Origin: Caulobacter sp. Root343
GTDB lineage: Bacteria > Pseudomonadota > Alphaproteobacteria > Caulobacterales > Caulobacteraceae
Reading direction: 5' to 3'
Length of the DNA: 64,000 nucleotides
NCBI RefSeq assembly: GCF_001425745.1
Contig: NZ_LMDF01000005.1
Location: 62,001 to 126,000, forward strand
In this document: in pieces, positions 43,899-52,537 of the stretch
Numbering within the stretch: the stretch's first letter is position 1
Layout of the letters: each line of letters opens with the position of its first letter
Notes under the pieces: model-generated
Told to the model about the DNA's origin: nothing
Seen by the model: only the letters and a program-made list of their open reading frames with translations
Database searches by the model: none
Position numbers and translations under genes: made by a program

Positions 43899-46800
43899 AT
43901 GTACGTCAAGAACCTCACCTCGGGTGACGACATCTATGCCGGCGACGAAGGCGCTCCGGACAACGCCGACCTGGTCCATGGCGGCGACGGCGCCGACCAG
44001 ATCGCCGGCGCCCTCGACGCCGACGCCCTGTATGGCGACGACGGCGACGACCTGCTGAACGGCGGCGCCGGCGACGACATCCTCGACGGTGGAAACGGCG
44101 ACGACACGGCGATCTTCTCGGGCGCGGCCGGCGACTACGTGTGGAGCGGCGACAAGACTTCGGCGACCATCACCGGTCCTGACGGGACCGACACCCTGAC
44201 CAATGTCGAGCATTTGCAGTTTGGCTCGACGATCGTCGATCTGCCGGCCCCCAACACCGCCCCGGGCGCGCCGACCGACGGCGACGGCGCGGCCAACCTC
44301 GTCGCCGAGGGCGCGGCCAGCGGCGCCATCATTTCGGGCCTCGCCTTGTCCGCGACCGATCCGGACGTTGGCCAGACCCTGAACTACAGCCTTCTCGATG
44401 ATGCCGGCGGCCGCTTCGCGATCGATCCCGCGACCGGCGTGGTGACGGTCGCCAACGCCGGCCTGCTGAACTTCGAGACCGCGACGTCGCACCAGATCAC
44501 CGTCCAGGTCAGCGACGGGACGGCGACCGCCTCGAGCAGCTTCACCATCGACATCGCCAACGTGGCGCCCTCCGCGCCGGCGGATTCCGACGCAGCCGCC
44601 AACACGGTGGCCGAGAACGCGGTCAACGGAACGGCCGTGGCCGGCCTGACGATCACCGCCGCCGACCCGAACGGCGGCGTGACCTACAGCCTGGCCGACG
44701 ACGCGGGCGGCCGCTTCTCGATCAACGCCGCGACGGGCGTGGTCACCGTGGCCGACGCCAGCCAACTGGACTACGACGCGGCGACGTCTCACCAGATCGT
44801 CGTGCGCGCCAGCGACGGGACAAACAGCGTCGATACGGCCCTTTCGATCAACGTGACCAACGCCGCGCCGACGGTCCCGACGGACGCCGACGCCGCGGCG
44901 AACACCGTCGCCGAAGGCGCCGCCAACGGCGCTCTAGTCGGGATCACCGCCTCGGCGACCGAAGCCAAGACCGGCGCCGTGACCTACAGCCTGTCCGACA
45001 CCGCCGGCGGCCGCTTCGCGATCGACGCCGCGACGGGTGTCGTCACCGTGGCCGACGCCTCGCAGCTGAACTTCGAAAGCACGTCCTCTCATCAGATCAC
45101 GGTGCAGGCCAGCGACAGCCAAGGCGCGTTCAGCAGCCAGACCTTCACCATTGTCCTGACCAATGTCGCCAACGGACCGCCGGTCGATTCCGACGCCGCG
45201 GCCAACACGATCTCTGAAGCCGCCATCAACGGCGCCGCTGTGGCGGGTCTGTCCATCAGCGCGTCGGACATCAACGGCGGCCCGCTGACCTACAGCCTGT
45301 TGGACAACGCCGGCGGCCGGTTCTCGATCAACGCCGCGACAGGCGCGGTCACCGTGGCCAACGCCAACCTGCTGAACTTCGAAGCCGCGACCTCGCACCA
45401 GATCGTCGTCCAGGTCAGTGACGGCGCGGCGACCGCTTCCGGCGCCTTCACCATCGCGGTGACCAACGCCGCGCCCGCCGTCCCCACCGACACGAACGGC
45501 GCGGCCAACCGGGTCTCCGAGCACGCCGCGAACGGCGCGGTGGTCAGCGGCTTGACCATCGCCGCTCCGGACCCGCACGGCGGAACGGTGACCTACAGCC
45601 TGCTGGACAACGCCGGCGGCCGCTTCGCCATCAACGCCGCGAGCGGCGTGGTGACGGTGATCAACGCCGCCCTGCTGGACGCCGACACCCAGGCCAACCA
45701 CACGATCACCGTCCAAGCCAGCGACGGGACCCTGACCAGCAGCGCCGCCATCGTCATCGACCTGATCGACGAGATCGACAGCTACTGGACCGGCACGATC
45801 TCGAACAACACCTTCACCGTTCCGGACGGCCAGGATTGGCAGATCGACGGCGGCGGCGGCATCGACACTTTGACCGGCGGCGTCGGCGACGACATCATCA
45901 TCGGCGGCACCAGCGCCGACATCCTGGCCGGGGGCGGCGGCAACGACACCTTCCTGATCGGCCTCGGGGACGGCCTCGACACCTTCGACGGCGGCGCCGG
46001 CACGGACACCATCAAGGCCTCGGCCGCCGACGTCGTCATCGGCATCGGCTCCATCACCGGGATCGAAGCCATTTCCAGCGGCGGCTTCGCTAACGTGACC
46101 ATCGCCGGGACCACCGGCCCCGACACTTTCGACTTTTCAGGCGTGACGCTCACCGGCATCGCCGCGATCACCGGCGGCAATGGCAACGACGTCATCACCG
46201 GCGGCGCCGGCGCCGACGTCATTCGCGGCGGCGGCCAGAACGACACGATCAACGGCGGCGGCGGCAACGACATCATCGACGGCGGAACCGAGAACGACAC
46301 GCTCTATGGCGGCAATGGCGACGACACGTTTCTGGTCGGCCTGACCGCCGGCGTCGACAGCTTCGATGGCGGCGCCGGCTACGACACCATCCAAGCGTCG
46401 GCCAACAACGCCGTCATCAGCTACAGCGGCCTGACCGGGGTCGAGGCGTTTTCTTCGGGCGGCTTCTCGAACGTGTCCATCGCCGGCGCCGCCAACGCCG
46501 ACATCATGAATTTCAGCGGCATCACGTTCACCGGGCCGATCTCGATCGGCGGCGGCGGCGGCGCCGACACCCTCACCGGCACAAGCGGCGCCGACACGCT
46601 CAAGGGCGACGCCGGGACCGACACGATCTACGGCATGGACGGCGCCGACGTGCTCGACGGGGGAACCGAAAACGACACGCTCTACGGCGGCAATGGCGAC
46701 GACGTGCTTCTCGCCTCGGGCGGCGAGGACCTGTACGACGGCGGGGCCGGGTTCGACGAGGTCCGGGCCGCCGCCAACAACGCCTGGATCAACTTCACGA

Positions 46801-48308
46801 GCCTTAGCGGCATCGAAAAGATCAGTGGCGGCGGCTTCACCAATGTCGGGATCGGCCTGCTCAGCGCCGGGGCCTACGCCAACTGGGACTTCACCAATAT
46901 CCAGCTCCAGGGCATCGCGCTGATCTCCGGCGGCAACCAGGCCGACGTCATCCTCGGCAGCAACGGCGCCGACACATTCTACGGCGGCAGCGGCGCGGAC
47001 GATCTTCGCGGCGGCCTCGGCGACGACATCTTCACCTACACGAACGTGATGGACCGCTATGACATCATCGACGGCGGGGCCGGCTGGGACAAGCTGATCG
47101 CCACCCAGGCCAATTCGGCCATCGAGGTGGCCTCCATGACCGGCGTCGAGGAAATCTCCTCCGGCGGCTTCTCGGGCATCTCGTTCGTCAGCTCCACCGC
47201 CGCCAACACGATCGACCTGCGCAACGTGGCCGTGACGGGCGCCGTCAGCTTCAAGATGAACGGCGGCGACGACACCTTCTACGGGACCTCCGGAGCGGAC
47301 GTCGTCGACGGCGGCACGGGCAATGACGTCATCGACACCGGCGGCGGCGACGACATCATCCAGATGAGCTTCAACAACGGCGCGGACATCGTCCACGGCG
47401 GCGCGGGCTACGACAAGATCGTCTACGGCGCCGGCGGCAACGTGAACATCATGTTCAATTTCGACGGGATCGAAGAGGTCCAGGGCGACGCGGGACACGT
47501 GGCGCTCGTGAAGATCGTCGGCACCGCCGGCGACGACGCCATCGACATGCGCGGCGTCGTCCTGAAGGACATCCAGTACATCACCGGCGACTACGGCAAC
47601 GACACGATCCACGGTTCCTATGGCGCCGACTTCATCATGGGCGACCGCGGTTTCGACACGATCTATGGCGAGGCCGGCGACGACAAGATCTGGTTCACCG
47701 CCTATGGCGACACGGACGTGATCGACGGCGGCTCCGGCTACGACACGCTGATCGCCTGGAACGACGGCGTGATCATCGGCTTCAGCGCGATCACCAGCGT
47801 CGAGGCCATCTCCGCCGAGGGCCACACCAATGTCGGCATCGCCTTCACCGACGGCGCGGACAACTTCGACCTCACGAACATCGCCGTCACGGGGGTCGCC
47901 TACATCGACCTGAAGAACGGCAATGACATCTTCGTCGGTTCGACGGGAGCGGACCGCATCATCGGCAACCTGGGCTCCGACCACATGACGGGCGGCGCCG
48001 GGGCCGACGTCTTCGACTACAACGCCGCGGCCGAGGGCGACTGGGACGAGATCACCGATTTCGTCAGCGGCGTCGACAAGATCGACCTGTCCACGATCGA
48101 CGCCGTCCCGGTCGGCGGCGGCGGCGGCAACGAGGCCTTCACCTTCCTCGGGACCGGCGCCTTTACCCACGTCCAAGGTCAGCTGCGCTACGCCGTCACC
48201 TCGAGCGGCGTCGTCTTCTCCGGCGACGTGAACGGAGACGGCGTCGCCGACTTCAACGTCACCCTGACCGGCGTCGCCTCGCTCAGCGCGTCGGACTTCG
48301 TCCTCTAG
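43899..48308 (+). CDS. Giant cadherin/RTX calcium-binding protein, type I secreted
   Basis: A 1469-residue acidic protein. N-terminal RTX nonapeptides (about 10-70, GGDGAD, YGDDGDD, GGAGDD, GGNGDD) precede five cadherin-like repeats of about 98 residues (about 118-627), each with TYSL.D.AGGRF.I..ATG.VTVA. The C-terminal half (about 650-1385) alternates RTX nonapeptides with a second module containing I.GIE.ISSGGF.NV.IAG and D..DFSGV. It ends WDEITDFVSGVDKIDLSTID and SASDFVL, the pattern of type I secretion signals. No signal peptide, no enzyme domain. It is predicted to be a calcium-stiffened adhesin or surface-layer-like protein. ATG 43899 follows GGAGAG. No type I transporter is nearby. Confidence 0.9.
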   Translation: MYVKNLTSGDDIYAGDEGAPDNADLVHGGDGADQIAGALDADALYGDDGDDLLNGGAGDDILDGGNGDDTAIFSGAAGDYVWSGDKTSATITGPDGTDTLTNVEHLQFGSTIVDLPAPNTAPGAPTDGDGAANLVAEGAASGAIISGLALSATDPDVGQTLNYSLLDDAGGRFAIDPATGVVTVANAGLLNFETATSHQITVQVSDGTATASSSFTIDIANVAPSAPADSDAAANTVAENAVNGTAVAGLTITAADPNGGVTYSLADDAGGRFSINAATGVVTVADASQLDYDAATSHQIVVRASDGTNSVDTALSINVTNAAPTVPTDADAAANTVAEGAANGALVGITASATEAKTGAVTYSLSDTAGGRFAIDAATGVVTVADASQLNFESTSSHQITVQASDSQGAFSSQTFTIVLTNVANGPPVDSDAAANTISEAAINGAAVAGLSISASDINGGPLTYSLLDNAGGRFSINAATGAVTVANANLLNFEAATSHQIVVQVSDGAATASGAFTIAVTNAAPAVPTDTNGAANRVSEHAANGAVVSGLTIAAPDPHGGTVTYSLLDNAGGRFAINAASGVVTVINAALLDADTQANHTITVQASDGTLTSSAAIVIDLIDEIDSYWTGTISNNTFTVPDGQDWQIDGGGGIDTLTGGVGDDIIIGGTSADILAGGGGNDTFLIGLGDGLDTFDGGAGTDTIKASAADVVIGIGSITGIEAISSGGFANVTIAGTTGPDTFDFSGVTLTGIAAITGGNGNDVITGGAGADVIRGGGQNDTINGGGGNDIIDGGTENDTLYGGNGDDTFLVGLTAGVDSFDGGAGYDTIQASANNAVISYSGLTGVEAFSSGGFSNVSIAGAANADIMNFSGITFTGPISIGGGGGADTLTGTSGADTLKGDAGTDTIYGMDGADVLDGGTENDTLYGGNGDDVLLASGGEDLYDGGAGFDEVRAAANNAWINFTSLSGIEKISGGGFTNVGIGLLSAGAYANWDFTNIQLQGIALISGGNQADVILGSNGADTFYGGSGADDLRGGLGDDIFTYTNVMDRYDIIDGGAGWDKLIATQANSAIEVASMTGVEEISSGGFSGISFVSSTAANTIDLRNVAVTGAVSFKMNGGDDTFYGTSGADVVDGGTGNDVIDTGGGDDIIQMSFNNGADIVHGGAGYDKIVYGAGGNVNIMFNFDGIEEVQGDAGHVALVKIVGTAGDDAIDMRGVVLKDIQYITGDYGNDTIHGSYGADFIMGDRGFDTIYGEAGDDKIWFTAYGDTDVIDGGSGYDTLIAWNDGVIIGFSAITSVEAISAEGHTNVGIAFTDGADNFDLTNIAVTGVAYIDLKNGNDIFVGSTGADRIIGNLGSDHMTGGAGADVFDYNAAAEGDWDEITDFVSGVDKIDLSTIDAVPVGGGGGNEAFTFLGTGAFTHVQGQLRYAVTSSGVVFSGDVNGDGVADFNVTLTGVASLSASDFVL

Positions 48309-48468
48309 ACGCGTCGCCGCCCATGCCGCGCGGCGCGGCGTGGGCGGTCATGTCGAGGCCACATCAGCTTGTATGGACAGGCTTTGTCGGCGCGGGTTTG
48401 AGCTGTCCCGCGCCGCTGGCCACAACCGTGCGACAGACACGGACGAAACCGTCACCGATGGCGGGTGA

Positions 48469-49113
48469 CTACGCCGACGGCTTCGCCGGCTCGCCATACG
48501 CGACGAGGAATGTTTCGACCGTCGCGTCCGCGTGGCGTTCCAGTTCGGCTTGAGAGCGCGGGTTCTTGTTACCCGTGAACATCGCCTCGTTCATCGGGAT
48601 CCAGAGCAACATTCCGAAGAAATGGCTCGCGGCCAAATACGGGTCGGGTGTCCTGAGAAGCCGTCGGTCGGTCAGCTGCTGGAAGCAGGTCGCCATCGAA
48701 GCGAGCATGCGCTCGAAGCCTTTTTCGTACCAGTCGCGGCCGAGCTGAGGCATTCGATCGGCATTGGCGATGATCAGGCGACGGAGCTTCAAGCGCTCCT
48801 CATCCATCAGCGTCGTCATGAAGCGTCGGGCGACCTTTCGCAGGCCTCCCGTCATGAATTCCGCCTCGGTGAGCAACGCGGCGACCGCGTCGAAAGCCTC
48901 CGTGGCCTGGGCGGCCGACGCGCGAATGACCTCGCCGAAGAGCGTCTCCTTGTCGACGAAATGCTTGTAGACCGTCTGTTTGGAGACGCCCGCCTTTGTG
49001 GCGATCTCCTCCATGCTCGTTCCGTCATAGCCCTGGCCGACGAACGCCACGGTGGCCGCGTGAATGATATCACGCTCCTTGCGCGCCGATCGGCTTTCGA
49101 CATCAACCTTCAT
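48469..49113 (-). CDS. TetR/AcrR-family transcriptional regulator
   Basis: A 214-residue protein: HTH segment TSMEEIATKAGVSKQTVYKHFVDKETLFGEVI (about 32-63), then a C-terminal dimer/ligand domain of the AefR-like kind (RRLIIANADRMPQLGRDWYEKGFERMLASMATCFQQL). The start at 49113 follows GGATGGT. Divergent from the VOC gene, with a perfect palindrome between them, which it most likely binds. Confidence 0.9.
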   Translation of the reverse strand: MKVDVESRSARKERDIIHAATVAFVGQGYDGTSMEEIATKAGVSKQTVYKHFVDKETLFGEVIRASAAQATEAFDAVAALLTEAEFMTGGLRKVARRFMTTLMDEERLKLRRLIIANADRMPQLGRDWYEKGFERMLASMATCFQQLTDRRLLRTPDPYLAASHFFGMLLWIPMNEAMFTGNKNPRSQAELERHADATVETFLVAYGEPAKPSA

Positions 49114-49169
49114 ACCATCCTCAATCCGGTACTAGACGGTTCCGTTCCGCGCGTGATATGCCAAGCCTT

Positions 49170-49190
49170 AGTACTAGACCGGCTAGTACT
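49170..49190. promoter_or_regulatory. TetR operator, perfect palindrome
   Basis: AGTACTAG-ACCGG-CTAGTACT is a perfect 8-5-8 inverted repeat, 25 bp before the VOC start. A 9-bp direct copy of part of it (GTACTAGAC) lies at 49129-49137, next to the TetR start. Confidence 0.8.
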
Positions 49191-49214
49191 GGACCTGAGG
49201 AGCGATATCGAACA

Positions 49215-49619
49215 ATGGCTAGGATGATTTTCGTAAATCTGCCAGTGCGCGATCTGCCGGCGGCGACACGCTTCTACCTCGCGATCGGCGGCGCGTTGAA
49301 TCCGCAGTTCTCGAACGACGACGCCAGTTCCGTGATGTTCTCGGACTCGATCGGGGTCATGCTGCTGACGCACGAGCACTATCGACAATTCACCGCGCGG
49401 CCGATCGGCGACCCCGGGCGCGAGAGCCAGATGCTCATCGCCCTCACCGCCGACAGCAAGGACGAGGTGAACGCCACGATCGAAAAAGGTGTGGCCGCGG
49501 GCGGCCGCGCCGATCCGAATCCAGCCCAGGATCTCGGTTTCATGTTCAACCGCCATATCGAGGACCCCGACGGGAACGTCTGGGAGATCCTTTGGATGGA
49601 CCCCTCCGCCATGCAATAG
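49215..49619 (+). CDS. VOC-family lactoylglutathione-lyase-like protein
   Basis: A 134-residue protein: MIFVNLPVRDLPAATRFYLAIGGALNPQF, then SSVMFSDSIGVMLLTHEHYRQFTARPI, and the C-terminal IEDPDGNVWEILWMDPSAM with the conserved glutamate. This matches a VOC subgroup often placed with TetR regulators and DUF1801 proteins; substrate unknown. The start at 49215 (MARMIFV) is plausible, and an in-frame ATG follows at 49224. It lies 89 bp before the DUF1801 gene in the same direction. Confidence 0.85.
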   Translation: MARMIFVNLPVRDLPAATRFYLAIGGALNPQFSNDDASSVMFSDSIGVMLLTHEHYRQFTARPIGDPGRESQMLIALTADSKDEVNATIEKGVAAGGRADPNPAQDLGFMFNRHIEDPDGNVWEILWMDPSAMQ

Positions 49620-49708
49620 CGGCCAGGCGCGCCGAACTTCGAGGAACAAGCGAGCGGCGCGCTTGATCTCCGCCTCCCCCAAATCATCCGATCGAAAGGC
49701 GAAGTGAG

Positions 49709-50329
49709 ATGCCGAGTTCAGACCCCAAGGTCGACGCGTACGCCGAAGGCGTCGAAGCGTTCGCCAAGCCGATCCTGGCGCATCTGCGCGGCCTCATCCG
49801 GACGACCTGCCCGGAGGCTGTCGAAACCTTGAAATGGGGGATCCCCCATTTCGACTACCGGGGCGAGATGATGTGCATTTTCGCCGCCTATAAGTCCCAT
49901 TGCGCCTTTTCCTTCTGGAAGAGCTCGCTGATGAGCGACCCACGGCTCAAGGCGAGCGTCGATCTGCCGGCGTCCAAGCGCTTCATGGGGAAGTTGACGA
50001 CTCTCGCGGATCTCCCCGTCGACGCCGAGCTGACCGCTTGGATCCGCGAGGCCATGCTGCTCAACGAGCAAGGCGCGAAGGTCGCGCCCCGCAAGGCGCC
50101 CGCGCCCGCCAAGCCTGTCGTCGCGCCCCCCGTTTTCGTCGAGCGTCTCGCGGCTTCCCCGTCGGTCAAGGCCATATTCGAGAGCAAGTCAGCGTCGTTC
50201 CAGAAAGAATACAATGTCTGGATCGCCGAGGCGAAAACCGAAGCCACGCGCGACAAGCGGATCGACGAGGCGCTCGCCTGGATCGCCGAGGGCAAGGGCC
50301 GCTTCTGGAAATACGCGAAGGGCGGCTGA
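49709..50329 (+). CDS. DUF1801 / YdeI-type protein
   Basis: A 206-residue protein. The DUF1801 fold (about 15-115) shows HLRGLIRTTCPEAVETLKWGIPHFDYRGEMMCIFAAYKSHCAFSFWK. A proline/alanine linker (APRKAPAPAKPVVAPP) joins a C-terminal YdeI/OmpD-associated helical domain (FQKEYNVWIAEAKTEATRDKRIDEALAWIAEGKGRFWKY). In E. coli the latter type was linked to peptide/bacteriocin resistance. Likely cotranscribed with the VOC gene under the TetR regulator. Confidence 0.88.
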   Translation: MPSSDPKVDAYAEGVEAFAKPILAHLRGLIRTTCPEAVETLKWGIPHFDYRGEMMCIFAAYKSHCAFSFWKSSLMSDPRLKASVDLPASKRFMGKLTTLADLPVDAELTAWIREAMLLNEQGAKVAPRKAPAPAKPVVAPPVFVERLAASPSVKAIFESKSASFQKEYNVWIAEAKTEATRDKRIDEALAWIAEGKGRFWKYAKGG

Positions 50330-50546
50330 AAGCCGTCACAGGCTTTGTCGGTGCGGGCTAGCCGCGCCGGTGCAATCGGTGTCGCGACCGCTTCGACCTG
50401 TTTCTGGGACACTTCTAGCCTGTAGCGACACAGCTTGTAGAAAAACTCCGCTCTCCGCTCATTGAATCACTTCGATGATTATCTAAATGTCGAAGCGTTC
50501 GCCGTTCAGAGCGAACGGCCCCCAACGGGCCGAACGGAGAGAGATC

Positions 50547-51296
50547 ATGAGCAAGCTTACTGGCAAGACCGCCGTCGTCACGGGCGCGTCGAAGGGCATC
50601 GGGGCCGCGATCGCCAAGGCCCTGGCCGCCGAGGGCGCGGCCGTGGCGGTCAACTACGCGTCCAGCCGCGAGGGCGCCGACAAGGTGGTGGCAGAGATCG
50701 TCGCCGCCGGCGGCAAGGCCATCGCCGTCCAGGGCTCGGTGGCCAATAGCGCCGACGTCACGCGGCTGTTCGACGAGACCCGGACGGCGTTCGGCGGCGT
50801 GGACATCCTGGTCAACAATGCCGGCGTCTACGCCTTCGCGCCGATCGAGGACTTCAGCGAGGCCGAGTACCGCCGCCAGTTCGACACCAACGTGCTGGGC
50901 GTGCTGCTGGCCACCAGCGAAGCCGCCAAGCGCTTCGGCCCCGACGGCGGCAGCGTCATCAACATCAGCTCGGCGGCCACCACCGTCGATATCCCCACCG
51001 CCTCGGTCTATACGGCCACCAAGGCGGCGGTGGACTCGCTGACCCGCGTGCTGGCCAAGGAGCTGGGTCCGCGCAAGATCCGCGTCAACGCCATCTCGCC
51101 CGGCGCGGTCGAGACCGAGGGCACCCACACCATGGGCATCATCGGCAGCGAGCTCGAGGCCCAGATGGTCGCCCAGACCCCGCTGGGCCGCATGGGCCAG
51201 CCGTCGGACATCGCGCCGGTGGCGGCCTTCTTGGCCTCGCCGGAGAGCTACTGGATCACCGGTGAGATCATCGCGGTGGCGGGCGGCAACCGCTAA
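50547..51296 (+). CDS. Short-chain dehydrogenase/reductase, 3-oxoacyl-ACP-reductase-like
   Basis: A 249-residue Rossmann-fold oxidoreductase. The cofactor motif TGASKGIG (residues 12-19), NNAG, the catalytic serine in INISSAA, and YTATK (Y about 155, K about 159) are all present. The S-R after VNYAS at the end of beta-2 suggests NADPH preference. The start MSKLTGKTAVVTG follows GGAGAGAG. Substrate unknown. It overlaps the convergent gafZ-like gene by 4 bp at the stops. Confidence 0.92.
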   Translation: MSKLTGKTAVVTGASKGIGAAIAKALAAEGAAVAVNYASSREGADKVVAEIVAAGGKAIAVQGSVANSADVTRLFDETRTAFGGVDILVNNAGVYAFAPIEDFSEAEYRRQFDTNVLGVLLATSEAAKRFGPDGGSVINISSAATTVDIPTASVYTATKAAVDSLTRVLAKELGPRKIRVNAISPGAVETEGTHTMGIIGSELEAQMVAQTPLGRMGQPSDIAPVAAFLASPESYWITGEIIAVAGGNR

Positions 51297-52033
51297 GCCA
51301 TCCGATAGTGCCGCGCCAGGCGCTGCAAGGCCAGTTTCAGCACGGTCTTGCCCGCCCGGCGCGGCAGTTTCAGCGAACGCTCGGCCGCCTCCAGGGCCGA
51401 GCCCATCAGGCACACCCGCTCCAGCATCTCGCGAAGACCGGGCCCGACGGCCGCGAGGGCCTTGGCGATCCGTTCGCGCGTGGCGTGGTCGCGCTCGGCG
51501 GGCGCCGCGCCCGGACCGCCGCGAGGGGCCCTCGGCGTCTGGTCCCAGCGCATGGTGACGCGGCCCAGGCTTCCCAGGCTCTCGAACTCCTCGCGAAGCC
51601 GTTCGGCGGCGGCGGCCTCGACCGGCGTCAGCCACGGCTGTCCGGCGGCGTCGCGGCGGCGCGCCAGCCAGGCGATCGGCGACTCCCCGAGGTTTCGCCG
51701 CACGATCCCGCCCCCCTCCTCCAGCCTGACCTCGGCTTCGATGACGCCCGGGCGGCCGGGCGGCGGAAGGATCGGTTCGGGTCGCGCCGTCATGGTCCAG
51801 CCGCCCTGCGGCCGTGGCTTCAGGGTCGCTTCCCGAGCCAGCATCCGGAACGCCGCCTCGTCCAGGGCCAGCATCACGCTGCGCCGACGGCTGGGACCCA
51901 GGCGCACGCCGTAGCCCAGGGCCTGGGCCTCGATCACCGCGCCGGGCCGCGACAGCAGCCGCATGGCGCGCTCGGCCAGGCGACGCGCCTCCAACGCCTC
52001 GTCGAGCATCTCGCTAGGGGCCGCCACGCTCAT
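51293..52033 (-). CDS. gafZ: GafZ-like DUF6456 protein (gene-transfer-agent activator subunit)
   Basis: A 246-residue protein. The C-terminal half (about 120-246) is a DUF6456 domain, ending GLREMLERVCLMGSALEAAERSLKLPRRAGKTVLKLALQRLARHYRM. The N-terminal half has two beta-rich parts. In Caulobacter, GafZ pairs with GafY to activate gene-transfer-agent genes and associates with RNA polymerase to read through terminators; in Rhodobacter the two halves are fused as GafA (knowledge from memory). The assignment rests on the domain and on the partner gene directly upstream, whose stop overlaps this start (ATGA at 52030-52033). Confidence 0.68.
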   Translation of the reverse strand: MSVAAPSEMLDEALEARRLAERAMRLLSRPGAVIEAQALGYGVRLGPSRRRSVMLALDEAAFRMLAREATLKPRPQGGWTMTARPEPILPPPGRPGVIEAEVRLEEGGGIVRRNLGESPIAWLARRRDAAGQPWLTPVEAAAAERLREEFESLGSLGRVTMRWDQTPRAPRGGPGAAPAERDHATRERIAKALAAVGPGLREMLERVCLMGSALEAAERSLKLPRRAGKTVLKLALQRLARHYRMA

Positions 52034-52401
52034 TGCGGGATCTCCTCGGCGTGGGCCGGGGCTTGCCGAAGGCAGGCCTCCAGCTCGGCGAGGCGGCGGT
52101 CGAAGGCGGCGTCCTCGCGCATGTCCTCGATCTTGCGACAGGCGTGGCCGCAGGTGGTGCGATCGCGGCCGAAGGCGAAGGCCACGCGATGCAGCGGCCA
52201 ATGGAAGGTGATGTGAGTCAGGTAGATGGCCAGCTGCCGGGCGCGAACGGCGGCGTGCGAAGCGCGTCTGGGCGTCGAGATCTCGAGCGCCGGCACGCCG
52301 GTGGCCAGGGAAACGAGATGGGTGACAAAGCCGACCGTCAGGCGGTCGCGGCGGGGATCGGGCGTGATCGCCCAGATGTCCTCAAGGGCTTGAACCAACA
52401 T
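52030..52401 (-). CDS. gafY: GafY-like DnaA-domain-IV protein (gene-transfer-agent activator subunit)
   Basis: A 123-residue protein consisting mainly of a DnaA-C-type DNA-binding domain: RARQLAIYLTHITFHWPLHRVAFAFGRDRTTCGHACRKIEDMRED (about residues 52-96), in which GRDRTT corresponds to the DnaA signature GRDHTT. There is no AAA+ ATPase domain, so it is not an initiator and not Hda. GGAGGAGGAC precedes the ATG. A perfect palindrome lies 14-33 bp upstream of the start. It is the first gene of a two-gene operon with the DUF6456 protein. Confidence 0.7.
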   Translation of the reverse strand: MLVQALEDIWAITPDPRRDRLTVGFVTHLVSLATGVPALEISTPRRASHAAVRARQLAIYLTHITFHWPLHRVAFAFGRDRTTCGHACRKIEDMREDAAFDRRLAELEACLRQAPAHAEEIPQ

Positions 52402-52414
52402 GGCGTCCTCCTCC

Positions 52415-52434
52415 CCGGTCGCGAGAACGACCGG
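52415..52434. promoter_or_regulatory. Perfect palindrome upstream of the gafY-like gene
   Basis: CCGGTCG-CGAGAA-CGACCGG, a perfect 7-6-7 inverted repeat immediately upstream of the ribosome site. Candidate operator, for example for a repressor of gene-transfer-agent activation. Confidence 0.65.
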
Positions 52435-52537
52435 TGAACACCACTATAGGTTTATTTTCCCAAACAGAGGAAGATATTCCTATTATGCTCAAGCCTCGTC
52501 GCGCTAAGCCTTTGAAAAACTTGGAGGCGGATCGCCT

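Noticed and set aside
43950..48060. Possible CRISPR or DNA tandem repeat array
   Set aside because: The periodicity comes from RTX nonapeptide and cadherin codons; repeats are degenerate and continuously coding, with no spacer structure.
46137..48176. 679-codon minus-strand frame within the RTX gene
   Set aside because: Mirror of the GGC/GAC-rich RTX repeats; no motif.
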